Source: Kitasatospora sp. NBC_00240 (GTDB lineage: Bacteria > Actinomycetota > Actinomycetes > Streptomycetales > Streptomycetaceae). From it: a DNA stretch of 64,000 bases. Within the stretch, counting starts at the first letter, position 1. Every line of letters begins with the position of its first letter. A program made the translations under genes and the position numbers. The stretch covers positions 7,626,001-7,690,000 of the forward strand of contig NZ_JAPEMU010000001.1 in NCBI RefSeq assembly GCF_026342405.1. Reading direction: 5' to 3'. The notes under the pieces were generated by a model. The model was given only the letters and a program-made list of their open reading frames with translations, made no database searches and had not been told where the DNA came from. Shown in pieces: positions 26,195 through 34,864 of this stretch.

Positions 26195-26293
26195 GGCCGC
26201 AACGTACGTGACCGCCGCCGCGAGGGCCACCGGATTCCCGGCCCCCGGCTCCTCCGGCCCCCGGCTCCTCCTGCCCCCGCCGCGGGACTGCGG

Positions 26294-28705
26294 CTAGCGG
26301 CCGCCGGGCCCCGGCAGGTCGGCCGGGACGAGCAGTTGGAGCTCCTCGGTGGACGGGTCGGCGAGGTGGGCCACCCGCATGGCGTGCCGCTCGACCATCG
26401 TCTCGAAGACCTGCCGGGCCGTCCGGCCGTTGCCGAAGCCGGGCCCGCGCTCCAGGCCGGCGAAGTGGTCGAGCAGCGCCCCCTCGGTCTCCGCGGCGAG
26501 GGCGTACTCGTGCTCGGCACACTGCGAGCGGGCGATCTCCAGCAGCTCGTCGGCGGTGTAGTCGGGGAAGGTGATGGTGCGGGAGAAGCGCGAGGAGACA
26601 CCGGGGTTGGCGGACAGGAAGCGCTCCATCTCCAGCGTGTAGCCGGCCACGATCACCACCACCTCGTCCCGGTGGTCCTCCATCAGCTTCACCAGGGTGT
26701 CGATCGCCTCGCGGCCGAAGTCCCGGGCGCCGTCCTCGGGAGCCAGCGCGTACGCCTCGTCGATGAAGAGCACCCCGCCGCGGGCGCGGTCGAAGGCGGC
26801 GGCGGTGCGGATCGCGGTCGAGCCGATGTGCTCGCCGACCAGGTCCACCCGGGCCACCTCGACCAGGTGGCCGCTCTGCAGCACGCCCAGCGAGGCGAGG
26901 ATCTCCCCGTACAGCCGGGCGACGGTGGTCTTGCCGGTGCCGGGGGCGCCGGTGAAGACCAGGTGGCGGCGGAGCGAGGGGGCCTTCAGGCCGGCCTGCC
27001 GGCGGCGCCGGCCGACCGCGATCAGGTCGATCAGGGTGCGCACCTCCTGCTTGACGGTGGCCAGGCCGACCAGCTCGTCCAGCTCGGCGAGCGCCTCGTC
27101 GGCCGGCCGGCAGTCCGGGATCGCGGTGATCCGGGCCGCCTCGGTCGGCGGCGCGGCGCTGGTCAGTCGGGCGGTGCGGGGCGGCGGCAGCGCCGGGGCG
27201 GGGGCGGCGGCGGGCGGCGCGGCGTGGGCGGGCGCGACGTCGTCGGAGGTGCAGTGCTCGACCAGCGGCCCCGGCTCGGAGAACTCGAAGCCGGCCCGCT
27301 GGTTCTGCTCGGCCCGGCAGCGGGTCAGGGCGGTCCGGCAGCCGTCGATGATGTGGAAGCCGAAGCCCTTGCCGTGCGAGACCCGGCAGTCCTCGAAGGT
27401 GCCGCGGCCCTGGGCGGAGATGTAGACGGCGGCCTCGGCGCTGCCGCGGACGGTGCAGTCGCGCAGCACCGGGTCGGCGCCCTTGGTGACGATCACCCCG
27501 GTGGCGACCTCGGAGATCTCGCACCCGGTGAGCAGGCCGCCGCTGCCGTGGTCGCGGAACCAGAGTCCGGTGCCGGCCTCCTGGACCCGGCAGCCGGAGA
27601 GCGCGACGGTCGCGCCGCCGCTGACCGAGACCGCCGAGCTGCGGATCCGGCTGAACGAGCAGTCCTTCGCGGTCGCCCGGGACTCCCGGTCCAGTACGAA
27701 CAGCGCGTCCGGCAGGTCGTGCAGCGAGCAGTCGGTGAGGGTCAGTCGGGCGCCGTCGCTGACCCAGAGCGCCGGGTAGTCGCCGCCGCTGCTGTGGATC
27801 TCGCAGGACTCGGCGACCGCCTCGGTGCCCAGGTCCCAGACCGACAGGGCGCCCCGCCCGAAGTCCCGGACGGTGGTGTGCGTCATGGTCAGCCGGGCCC
27901 GGCCGCGCAGGTCGGCGCCGTTCTCCGGCAGGTCGTGCACCCGGCAGCCGGTGAGGGTCAGCTCCGCCTCGCCGTCCAGGGTGAGGCCGTTGCCGGTGAC
28001 CCGGTGGATGTCGCAGTCGGTGAGCCGCCCGTCCGCGTGCGCCTCGGCCTGCACCCCGCTGCCGCGGATCTCGTAGATCTCGCAGCCGGTGAGCTCGGCC
28101 GCGCTGCCCGGGTCGGTGAGCAGCACCCCGGCCCCGCCGGCGTGGTGCAGCTTGCAGCGCAGCAGCGCCGCGGTGGCGCCGCCGAGTACGGCGAGCCCGG
28201 CCTGGCCGGCGGCGGCCACCTCGCAGTCCTCGAACACGGCGGCGGTGCCTTCGCCGCGCAGGCGCAGGCCGAGACCGGCCGGGTTGCTGACCACGCAGCC
28301 GCTGAGCGCGGGCCGGGCGCCGTCGAGGACCTCGATGCCGGCTGCCGAGCGGGTGTCCACCCGGCAGCCGGTCAGCAGCGCGGCCGCGCCCGGGCCGGTG
28401 ACCAGGACGGCGGGGGCGGAGCTGTCGTTGCCCTCGATCACCAGGCCGCGCACGGTGGCGGCGGCGGTCACGGTCAGCGGCACCCCGGAGGGCGGGTCGA
28501 TCCGGACGCTGCCCGGACCCTCGGCGGGGACGACGGTGACGGCCTTGTCCAGCACCAGGTTCTCCCGGAACGTGCCGGGCCGTACGGTCACGGTGTCGCC
28601 CGGTTCGGCGGCCGCGAGGGCCTCCGTGAGCGTCTCGTACTCCCCGGCGCGGCGGCGCCACCGGGAGGCGCTGTCCTGTGTGACCCGGACCCTGTGCTCA
28701 GCCAT
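26294..28705 (-). CDS. right-handed beta-helix/AAA+ (CbbX-type) fusion ATPase
   Basis: An 803-residue two-part protein. Residues about 20-500 form a pectate-lyase-like right-handed beta-helix with about 18 repeated coils of the type LTGCxVxxxGxxGV. An Ala/Pro linker (about 500-525) follows. Residues about 545-800 are a CbbX/SpoVK/EccA-type AAA+ domain with Walker A GAPGTGKTTVARLYGE near 588, Walker B GGVLFIDEAYAL near 645, and SRFSRTITFPDYT (sensor/arginine finger). No signal peptide is present, so it is cytoplasmic. The helix probably selects a polymer or protein substrate for remodelling. No type VII secretion genes adjoin. The ATG has GGAG upstream. Confidence 0.92.
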   Translation of the reverse strand: MAEHRVRVTQDSASRWRRRAGEYETLTEALAAAEPGDTVTVRPGTFRENLVLDKAVTVVPAEGPGSVRIDPPSGVPLTVTAAATVRGLVIEGNDSSAPAVLVTGPGAAALLTGCRVDTRSAAGIEVLDGARPALSGCVVSNPAGLGLRLRGEGTAAVFEDCEVAAAGQAGLAVLGGATAALLRCKLHHAGGAGVLLTDPGSAAELTGCEIYEIRGSGVQAEAHADGRLTDCDIHRVTGNGLTLDGEAELTLTGCRVHDLPENGADLRGRARLTMTHTTVRDFGRGALSVWDLGTEAVAESCEIHSSGGDYPALWVSDGARLTLTDCSLHDLPDALFVLDRESRATAKDCSFSRIRSSAVSVSGGATVALSGCRVQEAGTGLWFRDHGSGGLLTGCEISEVATGVIVTKGADPVLRDCTVRGSAEAAVYISAQGRGTFEDCRVSHGKGFGFHIIDGCRTALTRCRAEQNQRAGFEFSEPGPLVEHCTSDDVAPAHAAPPAAAPAPALPPPRTARLTSAAPPTEAARITAIPDCRPADEALAELDELVGLATVKQEVRTLIDLIAVGRRRRQAGLKAPSLRRHLVFTGAPGTGKTTVARLYGEILASLGVLQSGHLVEVARVDLVGEHIGSTAIRTAAAFDRARGGVLFIDEAYALAPEDGARDFGREAIDTLVKLMEDHRDEVVVIVAGYTLEMERFLSANPGVSSRFSRTITFPDYTADELLEIARSQCAEHEYALAAETEGALLDHFAGLERGPGFGNGRTARQVFETMVERHAMRVAHLADPSTEELQLLVPADLPGPGGR

Positions 28706-29005
28706 GACGCTCCGCCATCCCCACCTTCGTCGGGCCCGGCGGCGCCGGGTCCGGGCTCACCGGGCGCGATCCCGCCGGGCCCACCGCGGCCCGGCCCGGC
28801 CGCCGTCGGGCCCACTGTTGTCGAGCCGGCGCGCGACCTGGCGCGCGGGCGTCCGCCCACCGTAGCGCGCCTGCGAGGTCCGGCCGGGCCGACAGCGCGT
28901 CCACGGGGTCAACGAGCTCGTGGAGATTCCGTTCCGGCCGGGCCCGCGGGCGCCCCTCGGGGCAGCCCGGGGTGGGGCCGCCGGCGCCGGCCCGGGTGGA
29001 TCCGC
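28706..29005. other. 300-bp intergenic, nothing recognisable
   Basis: This spacer between the beta-helix ATPase and the MOSC gene is extremely G+C-rich, with a short GGCGCGCG/CGCGCG self-complementary stretch near 28830. I see no coding signature, RNA gene or convincing promoter in it. Confidence 0.5.
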
Positions 29006-29890
29006 TCAGGTCAGGGCGCCGGCCGGCCAGAGCGGGCCGGTCTCCAGCACCGTGACCGGGTCGCCGAGCCGCAGGGTGCCGAGCACGTCGCCGGTGACCC
29101 CCTCGGGCCGTTCGGGGATCAGGTTCTGCCCGAAGGAGGCCTTCTGCAGCAGCCGGTTGTGCCTGGCCAGGGTGCGCAGCGGTTCCTTGCCGGTCCGTAC
29201 GCCGGTCTCCTGGTCGGTGGTGGTGACCACGCAGCGCCCGCAGGGCTTGACCACCTTGAAGGTCAGCTCGCCGATCCGGATCCGGCGCCAGGTGTCCTCC
29301 TCCCAGGCCTCGGTGCCGTCGACCACCACGTTCGGGCGGAACCGGGTCATCGGCAGGTCCTGCCCGCCGTCGTCGGGGTTCTCGGCGGCGATCAGCTCGT
29401 TCAGCCGCACCAGCGAGGCGGTGGCGGTGAGCAGCAGCGGGAATCCGTCGGCCGTCGAGACCGTCTCGCCGGGCCCGGCCCAGGCCGGGTCGACCGGCCG
29501 CCGGCGGGGGTCGTCCAGGTGCACCAGGCGGAAGTCCCCGACGTTCTCGGCGATCCAGGCCTGCGTCTTGTCGTCGGCCTCGGCGGCCAGGAACCGGGTG
29601 CCCCAGACCTCGACCTCGGCGAGCCGGTCCCGCCGGGCGGCGGACGGCGGCGGGACGTCGACGGTGCTGCCGTCGGAGCTGCGCAGGGTGAGCGTGCCGT
29701 CCTCGGCGGGGAGTGTGCGCAGTTGGCCGAGCGCGGGCTGCTCGCGCTGGCTGACGAAGCGGCCGGTGGCGTCCACCAGCATCCAGCGGCGGTCGCCGGC
29801 CAGGCCCCAGGGTTCCACCCGGGCACTGTCCGGGCTCAACCGGTACGTGGACTTGACGGGGTAGAGGTGGAGTCCGGTCAGCTGAGGCAT
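29006..29890 (-). CDS. MOSC domain protein (mARC/YcbX-like)
   Basis: A 294-residue protein with an N-terminal MOSC beta-barrel (PVKSTYRLSPDSARVEPWGLAGDRRWMLVD, about 11-40) and a C-terminal MOSC domain. KPCGRCVVTTTDQETG near residue 220 holds the cysteine expected to bind molybdenum cofactor. Relatives reduce N-hydroxylated compounds with an electron-transfer partner. The C-terminal 2Fe-2S domain of some YcbX proteins is absent, so an external partner is needed. The ATG has GGTGGA just upstream. Confidence 0.92.
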   Translation of the reverse strand: MPQLTGLHLYPVKSTYRLSPDSARVEPWGLAGDRRWMLVDATGRFVSQREQPALGQLRTLPAEDGTLTLRSSDGSTVDVPPPSAARRDRLAEVEVWGTRFLAAEADDKTQAWIAENVGDFRLVHLDDPRRRPVDPAWAGPGETVSTADGFPLLLTATASLVRLNELIAAENPDDGGQDLPMTRFRPNVVVDGTEAWEEDTWRRIRIGELTFKVVKPCGRCVVTTTDQETGVRTGKEPLRTLARHNRLLQKASFGQNLIPERPEGVTGDVLGTLRLGDPVTVLETGPLWPAGALT

Positions 29891-30149
29891 TCCACCATCC
29901 TGCCAGCGTGCGGGGCGGAGCGGGGAGCCGGGGCGGAGCGGAGCGGGGCCCCGGCGGGCGGGAGCGCGCGGGGGCGGGTGGCGCGGGCGTCCGCCGGGTG
30001 CCTGCGGCGGCCGGAAAACGCGCACGGACCGTCCGGACACCGCGGTGGCGGTGGTCCGGACGGTCCGTGGATGACCCGTTTCTCCGTACGCCCGGCCCTT
30101 CGTCGCGCCGGGGTGTGCTCAGGTGGTGCGGGTGGGACCAGGGCTGGGT

Positions 30150-30914
30150 TCAGTAGGCCTGGCCCTGGGACTGGTAGCCGGGCTGGGCGTACTGGCCCTG
30201 CTCGCCGTACGGGGTGGGGCGCTGCGGCTGCATGGGGCGGACCGGCGCGACCGGGGAGACGGCGGGGCGCAACTGGTTGCCCCCGAAGCTCTGGTCGGAC
30301 TGGTTCTGGAAGCCCTGGCCGGCCGGGTTCTGCCCGCCGAAGGACTGCTGCCCGCCGAACGACTGCCCGCCGAAGCTCTGCCCGTTGAAGCCCTGCTGGG
30401 ACTGCGCGCCGAACGGCTGGCCGCCGCCGACGCCCTGCGGGGCGGTGGCGAAGGTGTTCTGGCCGCCGAAGCTCTGCCCGCCGGACTGGTACGCGGGCGC
30501 CGGCTGCTGGAAGCCGCCGGGCATCGGGGCCTGCGGCCGGAACGGCTGCGGCGGACCGCCGTAGCCCGGCACCGGCGGTTGCGGCACCGAGGCGTAGCTG
30601 GGCTGCGCCGGGATGTAGGAGGTGGCGGGGCCCGGGCTGCTGCTCGGCCCGGGGCCGAGGGCGAGCCGGGCGGGCGGCAGAGCGGGCAGGTTGCTGCCGG
30701 CGCTCTCGTACCCGGTGGAGTACCGGCTCTCGTAGGACGGGCCGAGACCCGAGCCGTAGCCGGTGGAGAGGGCCGGGGGCAGGGCCGCCGGCACGTTGAT
30801 GGGCGCGATCTGCGGGACACCGCGTTCTGCGACGAGGCTGTCGTAGATGGGCGTGCCGGAGGAGAAGGACGGAGAGGGGTAGCCGACTCCGTCGTAGGAG
30901 CGGGGCGAGGTCAT
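30150..30914 (-). CDS. low-complexity FG/Gln/Pro-rich protein (DUF6643-like)
   Basis: A 254-residue protein. Only its first 55 residues (MTSPRSYDGVGYPSPSFSS, then TPIYDSLVAERGVPQIAPI) look folded or conserved; they resemble a Streptomyces-specific family I associate with DUF6643. The rest is Pro/Gly/Gln/Tyr-rich, with five close SFGGQ-type units (about 165-205), predicted to be disordered. There is no signal peptide or membrane helix. It stands alone. The domain name is from memory of the family start, not from a search. Confidence 0.75.
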   Translation of the reverse strand: MTSPRSYDGVGYPSPSFSSGTPIYDSLVAERGVPQIAPINVPAALPPALSTGYGSGLGPSYESRYSTGYESAGSNLPALPPARLALGPGPSSSPGPATSYIPAQPSYASVPQPPVPGYGGPPQPFRPQAPMPGGFQQPAPAYQSGGQSFGGQNTFATAPQGVGGGQPFGAQSQQGFNGQSFGGQSFGGQQSFGGQNPAGQGFQNQSDQSFGGNQLRPAVSPVAPVRPMQPQRPTPYGEQGQYAQPGYQSQGQAY

Positions 30915-31233
30915 GGGGCATACGGTAAGCCCACAATGTGCCTGCTGAGGAGAGTGGGAGGGCGGGCAGTTCAAGTGTTTACACACTCTTCGCTCGCACA
31001 AAGGGTTCGAAAGTAGGAAGATCCGACATATCGGCGTCGACTTCAGGCCAGCCCGGCACGCCGAGCGACCACTCGAGCACGATTCGGGTGGCCGGATGTC
31101 CGCCCCCTGGGACTCGCCCGTTCCTTCGCCCCGGAACACCCGCCCCGCCGGGATCGCGCGGCAGCGGCCGGGCTCTCGCCGCGGCGGATGCCGCGGACGG
31201 GACCCCGGCCGGAAAGCCCGCAGGTCGGCGCGG
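30915..31233. other. 319-bp intergenic with A/T-rich promoter side
   Basis: The part near the low-complexity protein gene (30960-31020) is unusually A/T-rich and probably holds its promoter, although no clear -35/-10 pair can be assigned. The remainder is G+C-rich, with a GCCGCGG direct repeat near 31180, and follows the mscL stop. I see no gene. Confidence 0.45.
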
Positions 31234-31677
31234 TCAGTGCCGCTGCAGCGGCTGCGCCGGGAAGCCCGTCCGGCCGACCAGCTCGGAGGTGCAGAAGGAG
31301 CACCGGACCGCCGCCGTCGGGACGGGGCTCAGGCACTCGGGGCAGTCCGCCTTCGCCACCGGCACCGGCTTGGCCGACTCGAACCGGGACTGCAGCCGGC
31401 CGACCGGAACCACCACCGCGAAGTAGATCACCGCCGCCACCAGGACGAAGCTGATCAGCGCGTTGACGAACACGCCGTAGGGGAAGCTGGTACCGCCGAC
31501 CTCGAAGGTCTTCTTGGTGAAGTCGCCGACGGCCCCCGTGGCGACGCCGATGAGCGGGGTCAGGAAGGCCGTGACGAACCCGGTGACCACGGCGGTGAAG
31601 GCCGCGCCGATGACGATGCCGACCGCGAGGTCCACCACGTTCCCGCGCAGCAGGAAGCTGCGGAATCCCTTGAACAC
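31234..31677 (-). CDS. mscL: large-conductance mechanosensitive channel with zinc-ribbon tail
   Basis: MscL, a homopentameric inner-membrane pore that opens under hypo-osmotic shock. The N-terminal amphipathic helix MFKGFRSFLLRGN and TM1 VVDLAVGIVIGAAFTAVVTGFV (about 14-35) are diagnostic. TM2 lies at about 70-92. The C-terminus is not the usual helical bundle: CPEC (112-115) and CSFC (126-129) form a zinc ribbon. The GTG start has GGAG 8 bases upstream; an in-frame longer start is unlikely. 147 residues, close to the family size. Confidence 0.93.
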   Translation of the reverse strand: MFKGFRSFLLRGNVVDLAVGIVIGAAFTAVVTGFVTAFLTPLIGVATGAVGDFTKKTFEVGGTSFPYGVFVNALISFVLVAAVIYFAVVVPVGRLQSRFESAKPVPVAKADCPECLSPVPTAAVRCSFCTSELVGRTGFPAQPLQRH

Positions 31678-31957
31678 CGGGCTGACTCCATATCCGTGGC
31701 TGAGGGCGGCGTTCCAGCGGTTCCGATCCGCGGTCCCGGTGGGCCGACCTGGTGAGGGTGGTGGGCCGAGGCCCTCCGGACGGTCATACTGCCCACTCAA
31801 CATGCTTGCGGTCCAACCGAGTTCACCCGATCCGCGTAACAGGCGCACCGAGGTCCGGGGCTCGAATGCGCGTCCTGCGGCGCCGGCGTGGGCCGGAGCC
31901 CCGGGTCCGGCGCGGGTCCGGGGCGGGTCCGAGGGACGTCCGAGGCGGCCCCGGCGG

Positions 31958-33025
31958 TCAGAAGGCCTCCAGGTCGCCGAGGCTGAACCGCCAGGACGCC
32001 AGGGTGAGCCCGGCGGGCAGCGGACCGGCGGCGCCGCGCGCCGCCAGCGTCATCCCGGTGCGCGGCGCGGTCAGGTAGCCGCTGCGCAGCGCCGTCCGGG
32101 CGGCCTCGGTGCCGGGGGAGAGGTGGGTGGCGACGTGGTCGCAGCCCGAGCGGGCGGCGGCCCGCAGCAGCCGGGCGGCGGTCACCCGGTCGCCGGGGCG
32201 GACCAGGATGTCGGCGAGGGTGAACTCGGTGAGCGGCCCGCGCCGCCGCGGTCGCCCGAACGCCAGCCCGGTCAGCTCCTCGCCGCGCCGGCAGGTCAGC
32301 ACCCGGTAGTCCAGGCCCGGCGCGTCCCCGTACCGCCAGCGCAGGAAATCCGTGGTCCGGGCCACCGCGAGCCGCGGATCGGCCCGGTCGGCAGCTGCCC
32401 GCTCGGCCAGCAGATCGGCCAACGGCCCACCCGTGCGGTCGGGTTGGGAGGCGAACCAGTCGGCGGCCGTCGGCAGTGAACAGCGCACCGACACCTCGCG
32501 CCCGGCCGGCCGGCGGGCCCGGGCCGCCCGGGCGCCGCGGGCGAACGTCGCCGGGTGCACCGGGCGCAGCGCCACCGGGACCTGGCCGAGTTCGCTCCAC
32601 CCCATCGCCCGGTAGCCGGGCAGGCTGCTGCCGTTCGGTGTGTTGAACACCAACTCGGCATCCCCGGACACCTGTTCGAGGAGATCCAGGGTGAGGCGGC
32701 GAAAGATCCCGCGCCCCCGGAAGTCGGGATGGGTGGCGGTGTCCACCGGCCGCACCGCGCGGACGGTGCGGCCGGTCGCGGCCTCGTGCCACTCCCAGCG
32801 CAGGAACAGCCGCACCCCCGCGACCCGCCCGTCCGGGCTCTCGGCGACCAGGCCGGGGCTGGCACCGAAGGGGCTGCGCCGGTGTTTCCAGTCGAAGAAG
32901 TCCGCGCTGCGGCCGCCGGTCGGGCCGCCGGCCGGGGCGGCGGTCAGCAGGTCCAGCACCGCCGGGGTGTCGGCGCCGTCCAGCGGGCGCACGGTCATCT
33001 GGGCGGCGGCGGGCAGGGCGCTCAC
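31958..33025 (-). CDS. GNAT/Fem-like N-acyltransferase
   Basis: A 355-residue double-GNAT protein. The N-terminal half has the motif A segment TATHPDFRGRGIFRRLTLDLLEQV near residues 98-121. The C-terminal half (LTEFTLADILVRPGDRVTAARLLRAAARSGCDHVATHL) resembles a second GNAT fold. Proteins of this kind are often found in polysaccharide clusters, where they acylate amino sugars. It follows a GT4 gene on the same strand after a 92-bp gap. GTG start; AAGGAG lies 13 bases upstream, slightly far. Confidence 0.82.
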   Translation of the reverse strand: MSALPAAAQMTVRPLDGADTPAVLDLLTAAPAGGPTGGRSADFFDWKHRRSPFGASPGLVAESPDGRVAGVRLFLRWEWHEAATGRTVRAVRPVDTATHPDFRGRGIFRRLTLDLLEQVSGDAELVFNTPNGSSLPGYRAMGWSELGQVPVALRPVHPATFARGARAARARRPAGREVSVRCSLPTAADWFASQPDRTGGPLADLLAERAAADRADPRLAVARTTDFLRWRYGDAPGLDYRVLTCRRGEELTGLAFGRPRRRGPLTEFTLADILVRPGDRVTAARLLRAAARSGCDHVATHLSPGTEAARTALRSGYLTAPRTGMTLAARGAAGPLPAGLTLASWRFSLGDLEAF

Positions 33026-33117
33026 GTCCGGCTCACATCTCCTTCGCGGGAAGGTCCTTCCGGGGGAAGGCCGTTCGGGATCTCGGTGGGGTGCGCGGCG
33101 CGGGCCGCCGCGCGGGG

Positions 33118-34248
33118 TCAAGGTCGCAGCACCTGCCGGTAGACAGCCTCGACCGCGCGCTGGGCGGCGGCCGCGCCGAAGCCCGCGGCCCGTTCGCGGG
33201 CGGCCGCGCCCAGCCGCTCGCGCAGCCCGGCGTCGGCGACCAGCCGGCCCAGTGCGCTCCCCAGTGCCACGGGATCGCCGGGCGGCACCAGGAGGCCCTG
33301 CGCGTCGTCGTCCAGCACCTCGGGCGTCGCACCGACCCGGGTGCCCACGGACGGAAGGCCGCAGATCATGGCCGCCGGCAGGGCGGACGGCAGGACGCCC
33401 CGCCGGGAGCTGAGCGCGAACACGTCCAGGGCGGGCAGCAGGGCCGGGACGTCCGGGCGGGGGCCGGCGAACACCACGTCGGTGAGGCCGAGCCCGGCGG
33501 CCCGGGCGCGCAGCCGCGACTCCAGCGGGCCGCCGCCGATCAGCACCAGCCGGATGTCCGGCCGGGTGCGGGGCAGTCCGGCGTACGCGGCGAGCAGGGT
33601 GGCCTGGTCCTCGTCGGGGGTGAGGCCGCCGGCCGTGCCGATCACCACCGCGTCGGCGGGCAGGCCGAGTTGGGCCCGGGCGGCGGCTCTGGCGGGCGGG
33701 CCGGTGGGGGCGCCGGTGAGGTCCGGGCCCTGCTGGACGACGGTGACCCGGTCGCCGGCGCGCAGCCGCCCGGCCGGGACGGTCCGTCCGACGGCGCGCG
33801 AGCCGGCGATCACGGCGTCGTTGCGTCGGTACGTCAGGGCGTCGGCCCAGCCGGTGGCGAGACGGTGGCGGCCCCAGGGGCGCTGCTCGGTGTGCACCAG
33901 CCGGGGGGCGTTGCGCCCGAGGACCAGGAGCCGGGCGGCGGCGGCCGGGACGGGCGTGTGGGTGTGCACCAGCCCGTACCGGCGCTCCGCGAGCAACTGG
34001 TGCAGGTGCCAGGGCCAGCGCGGGTCCGTCCGACCGGCGGCGCCGGGAGCGCCGCCCAGGCAGTGCACCCGCAGGCCCGCCCGCTCCAGGGCGGGGGCGA
34101 GCGCGTCCTGGCCAGGCAGCAGGTACGCGACCTCGATCTCGAAGCGGGCGGTGTCGGCGTACTTGGCGCGATCGGCCAGCAACTGTTCGGCCCCGCCCGG
34201 GCCGAGGCTCCTGGTCAGCCAGAGGACGCGGGTCCGGCGCGGGCTCAT
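33118..34248 (-). CDS. GT4 glycosyltransferase with altered EX7E motif
   Basis: A 376-residue GT-B fold glycosyltransferase. The N-terminal RVLWLTRSLGPGGAEQLL is a typical acceptor-side start, and the C-terminal nucleotide-sugar half has VVIGTAGGLTPDEDQATLL and RLVLIGGGPLESRL. Near residue 281 the usual EGLPxxLLEAM motif reads RRGVLPSALPAAM, so both glutamates of EX7E are replaced by Gly and Ala. Activity is therefore doubtful or altered. The ATG overlaps no real gene. It is followed by the Fem-like GNAT, probably in one transcript. Confidence 0.88.
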   Translation of the reverse strand: MSPRRTRVLWLTRSLGPGGAEQLLADRAKYADTARFEIEVAYLLPGQDALAPALERAGLRVHCLGGAPGAAGRTDPRWPWHLHQLLAERRYGLVHTHTPVPAAAARLLVLGRNAPRLVHTEQRPWGRHRLATGWADALTYRRNDAVIAGSRAVGRTVPAGRLRAGDRVTVVQQGPDLTGAPTGPPARAAARAQLGLPADAVVIGTAGGLTPDEDQATLLAAYAGLPRTRPDIRLVLIGGGPLESRLRARAAGLGLTDVVFAGPRPDVPALLPALDVFALSSRRGVLPSALPAAMICGLPSVGTRVGATPEVLDDDAQGLLVPPGDPVALGSALGRLVADAGLRERLGAAARERAAGFGAAAAQRAVEAVYRQVLRP

Positions 34249-34864
34249 CGGGCCCCCGACCCGGGGGATCGGCGGGTGGGCCGGCGGTCCGGTCCGCCCG
34301 CGAGCCGCTCGGGGCGGTCGGCGCCGGCCGGCAGCAGCGGCGCGTCGGACGGGACGGGGCCGGCGGGCCGGCGACCCGGGGCGGCCGTCCCGTCGGTGGG
34401 CCGCCGCTCGGCCCGGCGCGGCGCGGTCGGGTGGTTGGCCGGTTCCACCGATGGGATCCCCTCGCGTTGGTGGTGCCGTGGCGCTGCGGACTCCCGCTCC
34501 GGGAGCGGTCCGTCCAGGTGCTGCGGCGGAGCCTGGGGCCGGCGGCTGCCGGCGGACGTCGATGCCCGGGCGACCCGGCGCGGCCGCGCGGGACCGACCC
34601 GTGGGCGGGCATGCCTCGGCGCGCGGAACACCGCGGCCCTCACCCCCACCCGCCGGTCGGTCCACCCCCGTCGGCCGTCCGGATCCCTCTGCGATGCTTG
34701 CCGTCCGCGAGGTGGGGCGCAACCGCTTTGGCGATTCTCGGAGGGCGCGTTGGGGCATCCGGTGCGGCCCGGCGGGAGACCGCCGCGGACATGCCGATCG
34801 GCCGGACGACTGCCGCCCGCCGACGGGACGTTGCGGCGCCCGCGCGGGCCCGCGCGGGCCCGGC
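34249..34864. other. 616-bp spacer between glycosyltransferase genes
   Basis: The spacer contains long open frames on both strands with Arg/Pro/Gly-rich, unstructured products and no codon-position bias of a real gene. One ends in ATGA at the glycosyltransferase start, but its composition argues against it. A less G+C-rich patch near 34680-34740 is the likely promoter area for the downstream minus-strand genes. Confidence 0.5.

Noticed and set aside
34245..34649. Open frame of 134 codons ending in ATGA at the GT4 start
   Set aside because: Composition is Arg/Pro-rich with no codon-position bias, ribosome site or recognisable motif. The overlap is probably chance.
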